DNA of 64,000 nucleotides, taken from assembly GCA_003260075.1 (NCBI GenBank), contig QLIY01000029.1, positions 293,423 through 357,422 on the forward strand, written 5' to 3'. Both the position numbers and the translations under genes were made by a program. How positions within the stretch are numbered: the first letter of the stretch is position 1; every line of letters starts with the position of its first letter. Under the pieces are notes generated by a model that saw only the letters and a list, made by a program, of their open reading frames with translations, was not told where the DNA came from and did not search any database. This stretch comes from Phallusia mammillata (Eukaryota > Chordata > Ascidiacea > Phlebobranchia > Ascidiidae). Positions 48,510-60,439 of this stretch are shown here, piece by piece.

Positions 48510-51246
48510 AATGATTAGAACAGAGACACAAAGTTTATGCTTAAAGTTTCTATGCAATGAGCAAAGACTGTGAAACATAAAAAACAACTTTATTTGATTC
48601 ATATTTAAAGTTTCAATGCCACACAGTTTTGAACTTAATAATAATATTCTTTTAATGAAACAAACTAGTTTTGTTTTTTATATGAGAGGTTTCGTGTGAG
48701 ACTTTAACTTAAAAAACTACTCCTTGAAGTCGGTAGCAAAATTTTGATGCCAGTCGCGCTTCATGTAATATAATTAAATAAGGGATGGTAATTTAGATTA
48801 GTTTGCTTAATACATTGTTATTAAATGTTTTATAGTTTCTTTATGTCCGGTCTCATCGGTGTTTTTGTGTTGCACAGGACAAACGCCATGGTTATCGAAC
48901 ATTACTGACAAGAGAATAATCGAAAAATAGGTATTGGGAATGTTCGTGACAATGCATGTCAAGTACTTCTTTCCAGCACCAGGTTACCAGGTAATATAAC
49001 AGTTAAGATCATCTCTGGCATTTATTCAGTTCGCGAATTTAGTGACATGTGCCGAATTAACTTCCCCACATCTGATAAGCTTCGCTTTGCTGCATTTCCA
49101 GGAGATGGGAAACTTTCAATTGATGTTATCCTAGTAAATGTTAACACGCCAACGGCTATCTGGGCCACGTGCATGTGTTTTGGTCCTGTGGCTGTCACGC
49201 AAGCAATCCTGTAATCCGGATATTCTTGGCCAGGGATTCGTGAATGGCCACACGCACGCGATATTATTGTTGTCATAACAACAGCGCTTTGCACGGAAGC
49301 GCAGGGCACGAAATAAGGTGTAAACTCACAAATGTGCAGGGTACAAAATGAAGAAATGTGTATGCCCGTCAATTTTCTTGGAAGGATTTTTTAAAGTTTT
49401 CCAATTTTTGAATTTAAAAGTCTATTAGTGTGTAATATTTAAAGAGTTCAAAAGCACACGTTCAGCATCAACATTTGTGTTTACACTTCTAATAAGTCAT
49501 ACTTTTATATATATATCTGTATATATACATTTTTTCGTGAATTTAAATGTCTTCCCTGACTATATTTTAACTTACATCTTTCGCATGCAAATCTTTTTTT
49601 CGGTATCACGCATCATACGAGTATGACTTAAAACAAAGACATATTCAACCTCCAAATGGCGCACTACGCTATCGCCTGGATTGTATCATTCGCACTTAAT
49701 CACAATTAAACTAACGTTTAGATTTAAGATTTTGCAAAAGATTGCAAAAGAATCTAGAATTGCACCACGTCAACTACTAGGTTTTCCAACACTGCGTTTC
49801 TTCATTTCTAACCCTGCATTTGTGGCGTGTCATGCTCGGTTGTTGTTCAACAAAAGCACGTGATAACGCGTCAGATTTGGCGCGCAAATCCACTGGCGCG
49901 ATTGGCCGATTTCGTGCTCTGGAGAAACGCCCTTCTAACAATAACTCCTATTTTGTGATGATGTCGAATTCAAAAACTCTTGCTCCCGGAAATTAAGATA
50001 ACATTATCAGTTAGTCATATGTTTGTATATGACATTTGAATGCATCGAAAACACGTTTGTCATTTTCATTTAGAGCGAGGTTACTGAGAAACTGCAATTG
50101 ACAAGACACAATTTGCACTTTACACCACGTATGAATCATTAGAGCAAACACAAAAATATATAAAATTTGGGTAATCGACACAACCGAGTCAACGCGACAT
50201 TAATAAACCCTTGTATAATTTAGTTTAGGGAGTGAAATCATTTGCCTATTTAGATTATGGTGTTCTAGCTGAAAATCGACTCTTGCGTTTTGAAGTAAAT
50301 TACAAATCCCCGTTTTTATATATTACTAGGCTACTCTTTACATCATACCACACGTAGGAAACTACATACATCACTAACTCCCAACGTGGAACCCTTCTTC
50401 TTGTACCTGCTTTTTGTAACACCTTTAATCACACCTTTTTCTCAGCCTACGAACTAATGGAAGAATAGTAATCAAGGGCTTCACAGCCCATAAACTCAAA
50501 CGCCAGCACTCAGAAAAAATATTTACGTGCAGTAAATAACTTTTTTGACTGGTTCAGTTGTGGTGAACCATGCTTAATACATGTTAAAAATGCAGGTTAC
50601 TTGTGAGGTAATGTATTAAAATGCAAATCATCCTGGTTTCTGCGCATGCGGGTCGCTTTTGACGTCATCACCTGCACGCTGATATGTCATGTTTAAATTT
50701 GGCGCTTGGGAAATGCCGATGACGTGTTTTGTCACGTGGTTCACAGTGCCGTTCGTAAGTTACACTATTTCTCGAGAAACAAAGACGCTAATCAAAAGCT
50801 ACAATATGTCATTTTTCTGTTTACGTTTGCACCCGTGGACTTGATTTTTATACGTTTTTTTTTAGTAACCTTGTCATAACAAACCGCTTTTATGGCAGTT
50901 TGCAACAAAACTGACCACTTAAAAATCTGTTAATTTCCTCCAAAATACAGCTATAAACCTGTACAGTAAAATATAAATAACCTGTTCTAAACAAGCTTGT
51001 CTGACCCGAACTTCAACTCCCAGTAGTTTCGTAGCCTTCGAGACGCCGCATGACTTTGCGCACGCATCAAGTTCTCCTGTTATAGTCAGATTCCGGGAAA
51101 TGCAAGCAATAACATCTTTTCAACCATGTTGGGTTTCCGTGCACTGTATTTGACTACGAAACTAAACAGGATACAGGCGTTGAGAGAATCGGAATTTAAC
51201 TGCTTCGATCATTCAACGGGAATACCTTCTTTTTATTAACCTACAC

Positions 51247-51788
51247 CAGTGGTTCTTAACCTTTTTGGTGTGGTTTCCCACTAAAGTCAACCACCAACTT
51301 CGAATTTCCCACTCTGTTATTTTTATACTGATGTTTTGTGCCCTGCGTTAACGTAAAAGAATTCTTTTAATGAAATAATTTCGTGAAGCGATTTGGTCTG
51401 GAACTCCAAAGGTATACTACAATCTTATTTAGTTTAAATAGTGCTTCTGTGAGAGATTAAAGTTTATGGAATATTGAAGAGTCTCCTCTACTTGCTATAG
51501 TCATTTATTGCATCACAATCAACAAATGAAAGGCTTTTATTCGCGCACAATAGCAAAGTCATTGATACTTTAGTCTTGTCTGTGATGTAACAAACGGCCT
51601 TTGGATTTATATGTGTCTTGTAAGCCTTCGTGAAATTAATTTTACATGTTTTTGCGGAAAAATATTATTAAAGTAACTTTTAACGATTAATTCAAAGCCG
51701 GGTTCGACCCTCGGGCCCGAGTTTGGTTACCTGACTTAGATAATTTCCCTCTGAAAACATTAAATTTCCCACCGGTTAAGAACCACTG
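51247..51788. mobile_element. hAT-like (Charlie-type ends) non-autonomous element (542 bp)
   Basis: Starts CAGTGGTTCTTAACC and ends GGTTAAGAACCACTG: perfect 15-bp terminal inverted repeats. They are flanked by exact 8-bp duplications ACCTACAC at 51239-51246 and 51789-51796. The CAGTGGTTCT-AACC end is like that of Charlie-type hAT elements in vertebrates. The interior has no transposase frame. Confidence 0.92.
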
Positions 51789-52112
51789 ACCTACACCATG
51801 TACGCTTTATCATTCGCAGTATGTTTTTTGTGTTTAAGCGGGTTAGTCTCTTTCATCACACAATACACAACTACTGATCATTCGTAAATGAACTTTCACA
51901 GCCAAGTGCGATTGTTAAACAAGGTCAATGACACACCACACTAGAAGGATATTCGAGCTTTAAAGCATCGTTCCAACCTGTGTAAATTCTAAACAAGCGT
52001 TATATTGTAGACAATTCAATGCAAAAACGTTCAATTAACGTACAAAATGAATGCATATTTCCCTATAAACAAAAGTTCTACAAACTTAAGTTTGTGCTGA
52101 AATATGTTTGAA

Positions 52113-52435
52113 ATAACTCTTACTCTTGGAACGCTGCAATGTTTAAAAGATTATGTGCAGGCCTTTTATCTGTCTTCTGCTATCTGCTACTGGTGCTAAC
52201 CGCTCAAACAGTCCGTAACCATGTTAGGGTAAACTAATCCTCAAGATAAAAGGCCGCCTAGGAGCGGGGGGGGGGCATAACTCTTACTCTTGGACGCTGC
52301 AATGTCTAAATTCTAAAAGATTATGTGCAGGCCTTTCATCTGTCTTCTGCTATCTTCTACTGGTGCTAACCGCTCAAACAGTCCGTTACCATGTTAGGGT
52401 AAACTAATCCTCAAGATAAAAGGCCGCCTAGGAGC
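52113..52435. repeat. Direct duplication split by G9
   Basis: 52113-52266 and 52277-52435 match with several substitutions and small indels around nine G (52267-52275). Confidence 0.8.
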
Positions 52436-55400
52436 CTTCACTGCAAGTATTCATAGAAATGCATTTATACCAGCACGATGTTACATAAAGGTCACACATT
52501 GTCCCCAAATGAGCAATGTGTGTATTGGAGACTTAAGGAATCGATATATTTTTTTCTTTCTTTTCACTTCGCCAGCAGAGGACTTTTTCCTTATTGGCGG
52601 ATTACAGGCTTTACCCTCGTGGTTTTAATTTGTTTTCGGTGAGCCTTTAGCCGCTTTATATCGATCCCGCTGTTATGACGTATTAGCTCACTTAGGTCAC
52701 GTGGTTTACTGAGTTGGACTACATACCAAAATTTTTACTTACATTGTGAATGGTCTGGTAATCCAAATATAGAAGATTAAGCCTAACAAACAAATACACA
52801 ATTTATCGCATTTTGATGAAACTGACGTCTAATTGTATCTAATATTTGTTATAAATGTTGGTTTTATAGCTGGTTTGGTTCTATTTAGACATATTTGCAT
52901 TAAATTTTGCAAAAAAACGACATAACATTTCTTACAAAAATTATCTTTACCAAGCGTAACGACTAAATAAACTTCAACATAGAATACAACCACCAACCAC
53001 TCCTTTGTTACCTATCAATTTTTGTTATTTCTATTCGGAAACAGAACGTGTATTAATCCGTTTGTTAATGAGTACATTACGACGAAACCTATTATCCAAA
53101 TCTCGCAGCCATGTGAATTAAAAGTGTTAAAGACCCACAAAGCCCAGCTTAGTTCTGCTGCACGAAACAATATTTGGGTCGTGTGCATTAGCGTAATCAG
53201 TTTGCTACTTATCAGCTATATTTTGCTCTATTCTAAACGTTCCTTAGTTATATCTATGTTTAGTAGTCGCGTTTGATGACAAAACTTAAATCGTGCCGTT
53301 TGTTTCCAATTAAACCCGCTTTCTATGCGTAATTCTTCTTGTGGAGGTTACTGACAAACACAATGTATATTTGGAATGTGTGCCATAACAAACACGGGTA
53401 CACAACTACCAGAAACTGCATGTTAGCTTTGCCCTAGTGAAACAATTCTTGCCTTGTTGAATATAGGGTATAAAACAGGGTATAGGGTATGTCCAGGAAT
53501 ATCACTGCAAACGGTTGATATTCACAGAGGAATTTTTTTTTAATCAAATGTAATTCCCATATACCGGCTGCTATAACTTCAAAAGATTTCTCTAGCATTT
53601 CTAGAATACTCAAAACTGACTGCTGCCAGTTTTCACAACATAACTGTTTGAAGGCCACTGCGCTCTGACATGGGAATCAGCTGTGCGTATTACTTACAGG
53701 AATTTGATCCGTTATTTTGTATCAGCGGTCACCCTTTCTAGCCTCCCATCGAGCTCTTTTCCCACCCGTGACCACATTTCCTATCGTTTTGCCTTCCTGG
53801 CGCTGAAATCATAGCACGTCTTTTCGTTGTTCCAGGAATTAAAAACAACATGAGCACTAGTACTGTGCAGTCTACCTTCCGCGAATTTTACGATTCCTCT
53901 GGCCGAAACTTGCTATTCTTCTTACATGCAAATGTATCCCAATGGTAATGCTTAAACGTGCAGTTGACGCATTAATCATCATCAATACTTCACAGGACTT
54001 GCAAACATATTAGGTTGCAAGTTGGGCATTGCACTTTACATTTTATTTCGGGTTTATTCAGAAACTGATATGATTTATATCAAGCTTCAAAAGTCAGTAA
54101 GCTTAGCAAACAATAAATCCGGAAAACAGAAACGGTAATAAAATGACTTTAATGTTGTTAGTAACGATTGGAGCAGTCAACGCAACACAATATTGACGCA
54201 GTTGCCTAATAAATTTAAGTGTCACTGGAAACCCTTTCCGCTACTCGTTTAAAGCAAGCACCATATCCGCATTGTGGTGGCAAATACATGCGCATTTTTT
54301 AAACTGAAACCCAATTTGTGTGATTTCTGCATTAACTAAAGCACTGTAAAGCAAAACTATCATGTAGTTCAGTCAACAGCTACGGTAGTTGAATTCTTTT
54401 CTGTGACATTAATATTAGTTAAGCAACTAAAAACTTTTTTACTCGCACTAAACTTGCAATGTTTTGCGTTGAAGCCTAATTTAATGTTACCACAGCAGGT
54501 CTGCAATTCAACTAACGGTTTTGGTCCACATACCATGTACTCCTGCTAACACGGGTTACCGCTGTTTTTCTACCCCCCCAAAAAACATTCCACATTGTAC
54601 TCGAAGCATGCATAAAAATGCTGACCGCACCAACGTTGCACCAATTTACGAATCCCGCACTAGCCAATCAGTCACACTAATTGGACAAGCCGCTGCACAA
54701 CGCCCTAGCAGCAAAAACTCGTTTGCACCAAAATTGCTCTTGTTGTACTGCCGTTGCACAAACACCCCCAATAAGCTTCGCGCGTCATCTATGACGTCAC
54801 AAGCCACTTGGGTTTCCATTGTCGGTCGTTGATCCGTTTAAGATGCTTGCCTGGCATTCGCGTGCGCAATGGGAGGCTTGGTTAGGGGTATTGGGTGACA
54901 AGTATAGACCAGATTACATGGATTTCTTAATGCGATTATCGAGCTTTTTATTCGATTAACTGATCAGTCCAATCGCAATGCGGTTATTAGGTTTCAACTT
55001 AAACCCAAACCGACATTGTTTGAATAACTTAAAGCAAATGTTGCCTTTTTAGGATATTGCATGTCTTTTGCGCCTTGCAAAGTTTAAAAAAATCGAGCTC
55101 AACTTCAACTGTTAAACCACTAATGATGTCCTATCCCCGTTCCTTACGATTGTAATTTTGCTCAACAACCAAAGCGGGACTTTGATACACGAAGCGTTAA
55201 ATCCTGTTGCTTTTACGCTTCATCTCCTCAAACCAAACACGGAAACGCGATCTGGGTTGAACCTGTCGAGTTCAAACACTTCTAGTCGCTCTCTAAGAAA
55301 ATGTATACTCTACCGACTCCGTATCCTTATGCACATAAAATTTTCATGCGAGCTTCTTGCAGTTAAATTATTTAAAAACAGAAGAAAAAAAAGCAAGTTT

Positions 55401-57363
55401 CTGTATGAATTAAGTATCATGAATTAAGTACCAAGTTTAGATCAAAAGGTTGCATTATTGCAGAGGTCGACAAAACTTTAACTGCACTAAACGTATCGTT
55501 TCAAAATGTGTCCTACCAAATCTTTTCATATGCTTGCACCCACATTAAACAATTCCGTAAGCAAGTAAAGTCACCTTGTTGTCAAATCTTGTTCGTAACG
55601 ATTGCTTATTGGTGTGAAACTAGTTATGCCGCTGCACTGTGTAATATTATTCACAACTACCAAGAAACTTTGATTTACGTTTTCTTTGTACATGTTTGCG
55701 AAATTTTCGTTCGACCTAATTCCTGCTGACGAAGCAATTTTGCAAGGAAGGACCGTTCAATTATTAATTGAGATGCAACGTGTAATATTGATCTCACTCA
55801 TCCCTTGTGTGATAAGCGATATTAGAAACGACCGTAATTTTGTGCGTTTTACAATTCCTTGACATTTTTACACTTCTATTTTTGGACAATTGTTGTTTAA
55901 AGTAAGGTGCATCTTCGTATGCCGAAACTTACACCAAAATACCATAGGTGATTCGCAATGCAAATAAATGCCATCTACCAGACGATGCAACGATTGTAAA
56001 ATGTTATGAGACATTTTTACTCGAAATTTGACTCTCTGGATTCTGTGTTGACCTGACCGCTTTGAGGGCGTGTTGCCCATTGGAACAACCCAAAATACAC
56101 TTTCCTGCAATTTGGGTTGAAGGTCATGTCCATTCGAGTTGCAATTGACTTAATTTCTGCACGTTTTCGTTATTTCTCACACAAATTCAAGTAATTCAAA
56201 GATGATTCGGGTGATGATCTTTGTCTAATTTTGAAATTGCGCACACTTTTTCGATCATGTTGCATGTGAATATATAGTTCAATTCGTACTGTAAAGATAT
56301 AGACCCCCCTGACTGCAAAACCAGGTTTGAAACGTATTAAGGACATCATGGAGACTAAAAAGGAGAAAATCTAACTACACATAGGCTTCGAACTTTTTGT
56401 TTTACGTTTCAAACTTTTATGCAAACATACCATAACTTTGCACTGGAAACGTACCAACGGTGTGTAGGCATAATACTGAGACACATAATATACTTTCTAC
56501 GAAACATTCCCAAACAAGTTGTTGCTGATTAAAACTTGGTAGTCTAAAAATGGCAAAAACATCATTTATATAATTTCAAACTGCACATAAGCTGTGACCT
56601 TCCTGCGTCTCAACCTTTCTCAAATACCACCATTCCCATCTATAACAATTGAACTCCCAACACTGCGAACATAGCGAGCGACGAAAGCACGCGATTTCAA
56701 CAAAGCGAATTTTCAGCCCATTATATTGGCACAATGGGCGCGGAAAACGAGGCGTTGGTTGCCATTCAACAAGTCTCCACATTTCAGGACATTTCTATGT
56801 GCTGGCACGTAAGGTGACTGTATTATGCTATTGTGATGTGTCATGATTGATGTACCGCAAACTTTTCTGCTTACGAATCAAAGGATCTGCATTCCCTTGG
56901 CGTGGGGTTAATTAAATCGCCGTTGCCATAATAACACTGCGTCCGTTATACATTGAGCTGTGACGTAGTTGCCGATAACGCATTATTGCGATCCTATCTC
57001 TCTTGATTACGTATATCGGCAAGGTGACATTGTTATCTGTGTGTGTACAAAACAGGTCGGTAGTAGGTGGCTACATCACACGAATTTATCCGCACTTGTT
57101 ACATGCACGATTTTGCCCCTTTCTAGTTTGTTCAAACTACATGCAGTCCAATACACCAGTAATATGTTTTGCTCATATTTCACAACTTAGCAACTTACTA
57201 AGCACAATTGAACATTAAAATGTCGTTGCAAAACGAGCTTACAAGGTTTGTGTGTGGGCTATTGAAAAACAACGTAGTTCTCATAAGTTACGTCTCAAAA
57301 ACGTGATTTACTTCAGATCCGTATCTAAGTTCATATTAATCTTCTGCACATGTTTTAACATGA

Positions 57364-58568
57364 TTAATTCACTGTAGCCCAATGATTGATGGCATGTTTT
57401 CTAGATGCGAAAGTATTTGAGGGAACCTGCGTTGGTAGAAGATTGACAGACAGCTGAACAGGAAAGTTCGGAAATTCATTCCATAACGGTGAGTCCATTG
57501 TGCTGACCGGCATTGCGTAATGTTTGTACTGTAGGTGCGCTGGCCTTTGAACAAACAAAACATTCTGTTGTGCAAACCTGGAAAATGTCAAAATCACAGA
57601 TCGATGTTGTTCTGTGAATATTGCGATTATTAAAATTTCGTTTCTGCGTTTGACACACATGTTCGCTAACAGTTTGTACCGCAATGGTATCGATTTTACA
57701 CGTTTTTGGCTGTTTTCTTAACCTGTGCTTTAAGTCTCACTTGCCCAAAAAGCTTATGGTCCAACGATCAAATCGTAAAGCAAACTCTTCTTTCGCTGCC
57801 TGCTCTTTTTCTTGTATTTATTTATTGACCGTACATTTGCTTTAAGAAAAGACTGTCCATACAATCAGTAAAAACAATATTTTTGATATAACATGCTTAA
57901 CACTGGGTTTACATTCTTGCAAGAATTTTTTCAAAAGACTGGCAAAGCTTTTAAAGCAATACTTTACTACCGGTGTACTAATTTCAGCCGCAGCTAAATT
58001 TAACTGCTGTGGCAAACTAGAAGTACACCAAACGTGTCGTAAAATCAGGTGCTTGTGTGTTATTAGGTCGTTGCGGTATTTGCTCGTTTCAATACGGTCA
58101 CGAGGACAGGAGGTTAAGTTTTAAATTAATGACGTTAGTTTTTTTGTCACGCAAACCACCTATAATGCAAACGTTATATACCGCACGCTGAAGAAAAGTT
58201 TTTTTCTACTGGCTTCATTTTGTATCCTTTTGAGCCAAATCTTTATGCGGGAATTTTGCACCAAGTTTATAGAGGTCTAATTTTATTTTTATTTCGTCGT
58301 TCGACGTCCTATACAGGGCGCCTTTATCAGGGATAACTCTGAATGCGCGTAGCACTTTGAAAGTTAAACAAGGGGGGAAAGACGTAAACGTAAGCACAAG
58401 GCTGATTAACATGAAGAATATACCTCCTGCATTCTCTTACATTTTCTACATGTTTTAACCAAATATTGAACTGTTTTGCAAGTACACAAATGACATTATT
58501 AGAATGCTCATAAGCAACAACCTCTTCAAAGTCTTTAGTCATTTGTGATTGAATGATGAATATATCTG
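57364..58568 (-). CDS. Possible two-exon 3' end of an unknown gene
   Basis: Candidate exons 58424-58568 (acceptor TTGTAG; IFIIQSQMTKDFEEVVAYEH, then VLAKQFNIWLKHVEN) and 57364-57577 (acceptor TTTCCAG; RFAQQNVLFVQRPAHLQYKH, then a Pro-rich part, ending NHWATVN and TAA). The donor (AG/GTATAT) and second acceptor are both phase 2, so they join as R-F. The first exon could instead join a closer segment through a TTCAG acceptor before 58345, reading RVIPDKGALYRTSND and ending LAQKDTK at 58215. The composition looks coding, but I recognise no family and the upstream exon is missing. Confidence 0.35.
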
Positions 58569-60439
58569 CTACAATAAATTACGGTTTACACGCACTAAAT
58601 CCAATTCTTGCACCTAGTATTTAAACTACATGACTATACTCGCGAATACTCGCTATACTCGCAAGTAACGACCTATTTTATTACGACCCTCACCATTTGG
58701 TTAATAAACTTGTCCCCGAGCAAAGTGTCTGCCCTCCCTTTTATAGCATCCCAATATTTGCTCGCAAGGAGCCAATACCTACGACTGACTCGGCTTGATC
58801 CAAAATTGTCAGTTAATATTGAATCACGCACAGACATCTCGTGTGCAAACAGCGCCACTGTTTTGATAGCATTGTGAGTCGGACGATACTTGCTTGACCA
58901 ACACTTTGTAGCGATGAGGTTTGTGTGGATTGTTGGTGTCATTTGTTTGCGATATTGTGTGTACGTCGCTTCTTCTTGCCTATCATGTCTGCGTGGATTT
59001 GACTAAACGTCTAGCTATCAGTCATAATGTGTCTGTCCAGATTTTGTCGTTAAACTTACAAGCTCACCTGTATTAATAGATTGCTTTTTTGGGTTAGCTT
59101 TGTGCTTACAGCTTAATGATCCTATAAAATCAATATTTAAACGTTGTTGCTTTGATCATTGAGCGCACACAGATATATTAGCGGAACTTCCCATCGTTTC
59201 TTGTTGTAAAAAGCACCAGCAACCACGTCTGGAATCTATTGCACTACTTTGATTGATATCCTGCAGCAATACACATTTCTCATTCGCTGCTGAAAATTGT
59301 GTGAATTTGTGTCACGTTTAGGCGCAGTTGTACATGTATGGAACTACAGGTTAGATTTTGGTGAATGTTTTGGCCCCAAACAACTCTTTATTCATGGTAT
59401 AGTATATAAATGCCTGTTTTGTTTGTTCGTTCGCAGTGGTCAGCTTTTACCCTTATAGTTGAGGGGTACACCGTTTGTTTGTCTATAATAAAGCTAAATT
59501 TAAACGAGGATCAATACATTTTGCTAAAAGGATTAGAACCACCAGCCCCAATATGGCTTTTTTGAGTGTTAAAATATCGATTAATTAATTGCGATTACAA
59601 ATACTCAGCAAGACTTGTTTTCTTCAGGGTTCCCATATCTTTGTGGGGGAAAAACATGGCAGCATGTGTTATGTAACAAGGTTGTCTGTTCACGTGAATC
59701 TACCGCTTTTCATGAGTCAGCGCGCAAACTGTGGCATATTTACCGATGACATTCAGCCGTATTTCAACTTGCACCCCCCGTGTGTATAAACTCGATGAAC
59801 AAGAACTTGTTTACTTGTACTGAGCTTATTAACAGTGGTGGCACTTAATGTTTGGTTGACTTTGTGTTCACGCCAAGTATATTTGCATACAAATAATGTA
59901 GCAACTGTAATGATCTGATCAACTACGACATTTATTTGCTTGCCATTGACCAAAAAATAGTTAGCGAAACTGCGCAACATTTTAAATTTGTTGACCGCGC
60001 ACGTATATAAACCTGCTGTTCAAAGTTGACTTTAAATTGATTTGTCACTAATTTGCGTGAGTTTTTGTGGGTGATAAGCATTTTTCTTTTTTGTCAAATA
60101 CACATAATTGTTTTAATGTTGGGGTCTATAGGACATTATCAGGAAGCTTCCATGCTCAGGTATCTGTCTACTATAACATTGTGACCTTAAAAATCGATAA
60201 GTATTTTCGGCTTTGTTTATTTGTATGAACATGCTAGTGAAGCAAACACATAATGATATGTAGTATTTTCTATACATTAACCAGAATCGCAGAATGGTTC
60301 TGGACCTTTTTCTAAATTATAGATACTTGTTTCCCTTGCATCTATTCCCTAAAGCGGAACAGAGTTTTTTAGCCGCTTTACCAAGTTCCCGAACGGACTT
60401 GGAGCTCTTTCTGGTATCCTCATACGTTTACGAGTTTCG
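58569..60439. other. Intergenic stretch downstream of the LRR-Ig gene
   Basis: Holds the 3' UTR of the LRR-Ig gene, with AATAAA on the minus strand at 60216-60221, about 220 bp past its stop. Two overlapping opposite open frames at 58608-58942 have no supporting motif. Nothing else is recognisable. Confidence 0.45.

Larger units (their letters stand above)
48510..57363. other. Unassigned stretch with one complete transposable element
   Basis: No recognisable exon on either strand. It contains the hAT-like element at 51247-51788, a haplotype join at 52113-52435 and two TGACGTCA sites (50660, 54792). Open frames here (for example 49022-49372 minus, 54521-54832 plus) lack any motif. Confidence 0.4.

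Noticed and set aside
49022-49372. 116-aa minus-strand frame
   Set aside because: No signal, repeat or family motif, and no splice partners; composition looks random.
2234-52275. G10 runs read as natural quadruplex or recombination hotspots
   Set aside because: Uniform length near ten, constant placement between near-identical copies and allelic-level differences fit assembly gaps far better.
54521-54832. 103-aa plus-strand frame
   Set aside because: Low-complexity mixture without conserved features; probably chance in a less AT-rich patch.
58608-58942. Two overlapping 89-aa frames on opposite strands
   Set aside because: The minus-strand version ends at a donor in phase 0, which does not fit the next candidate exon (needs phase 1); neither shows a family motif.
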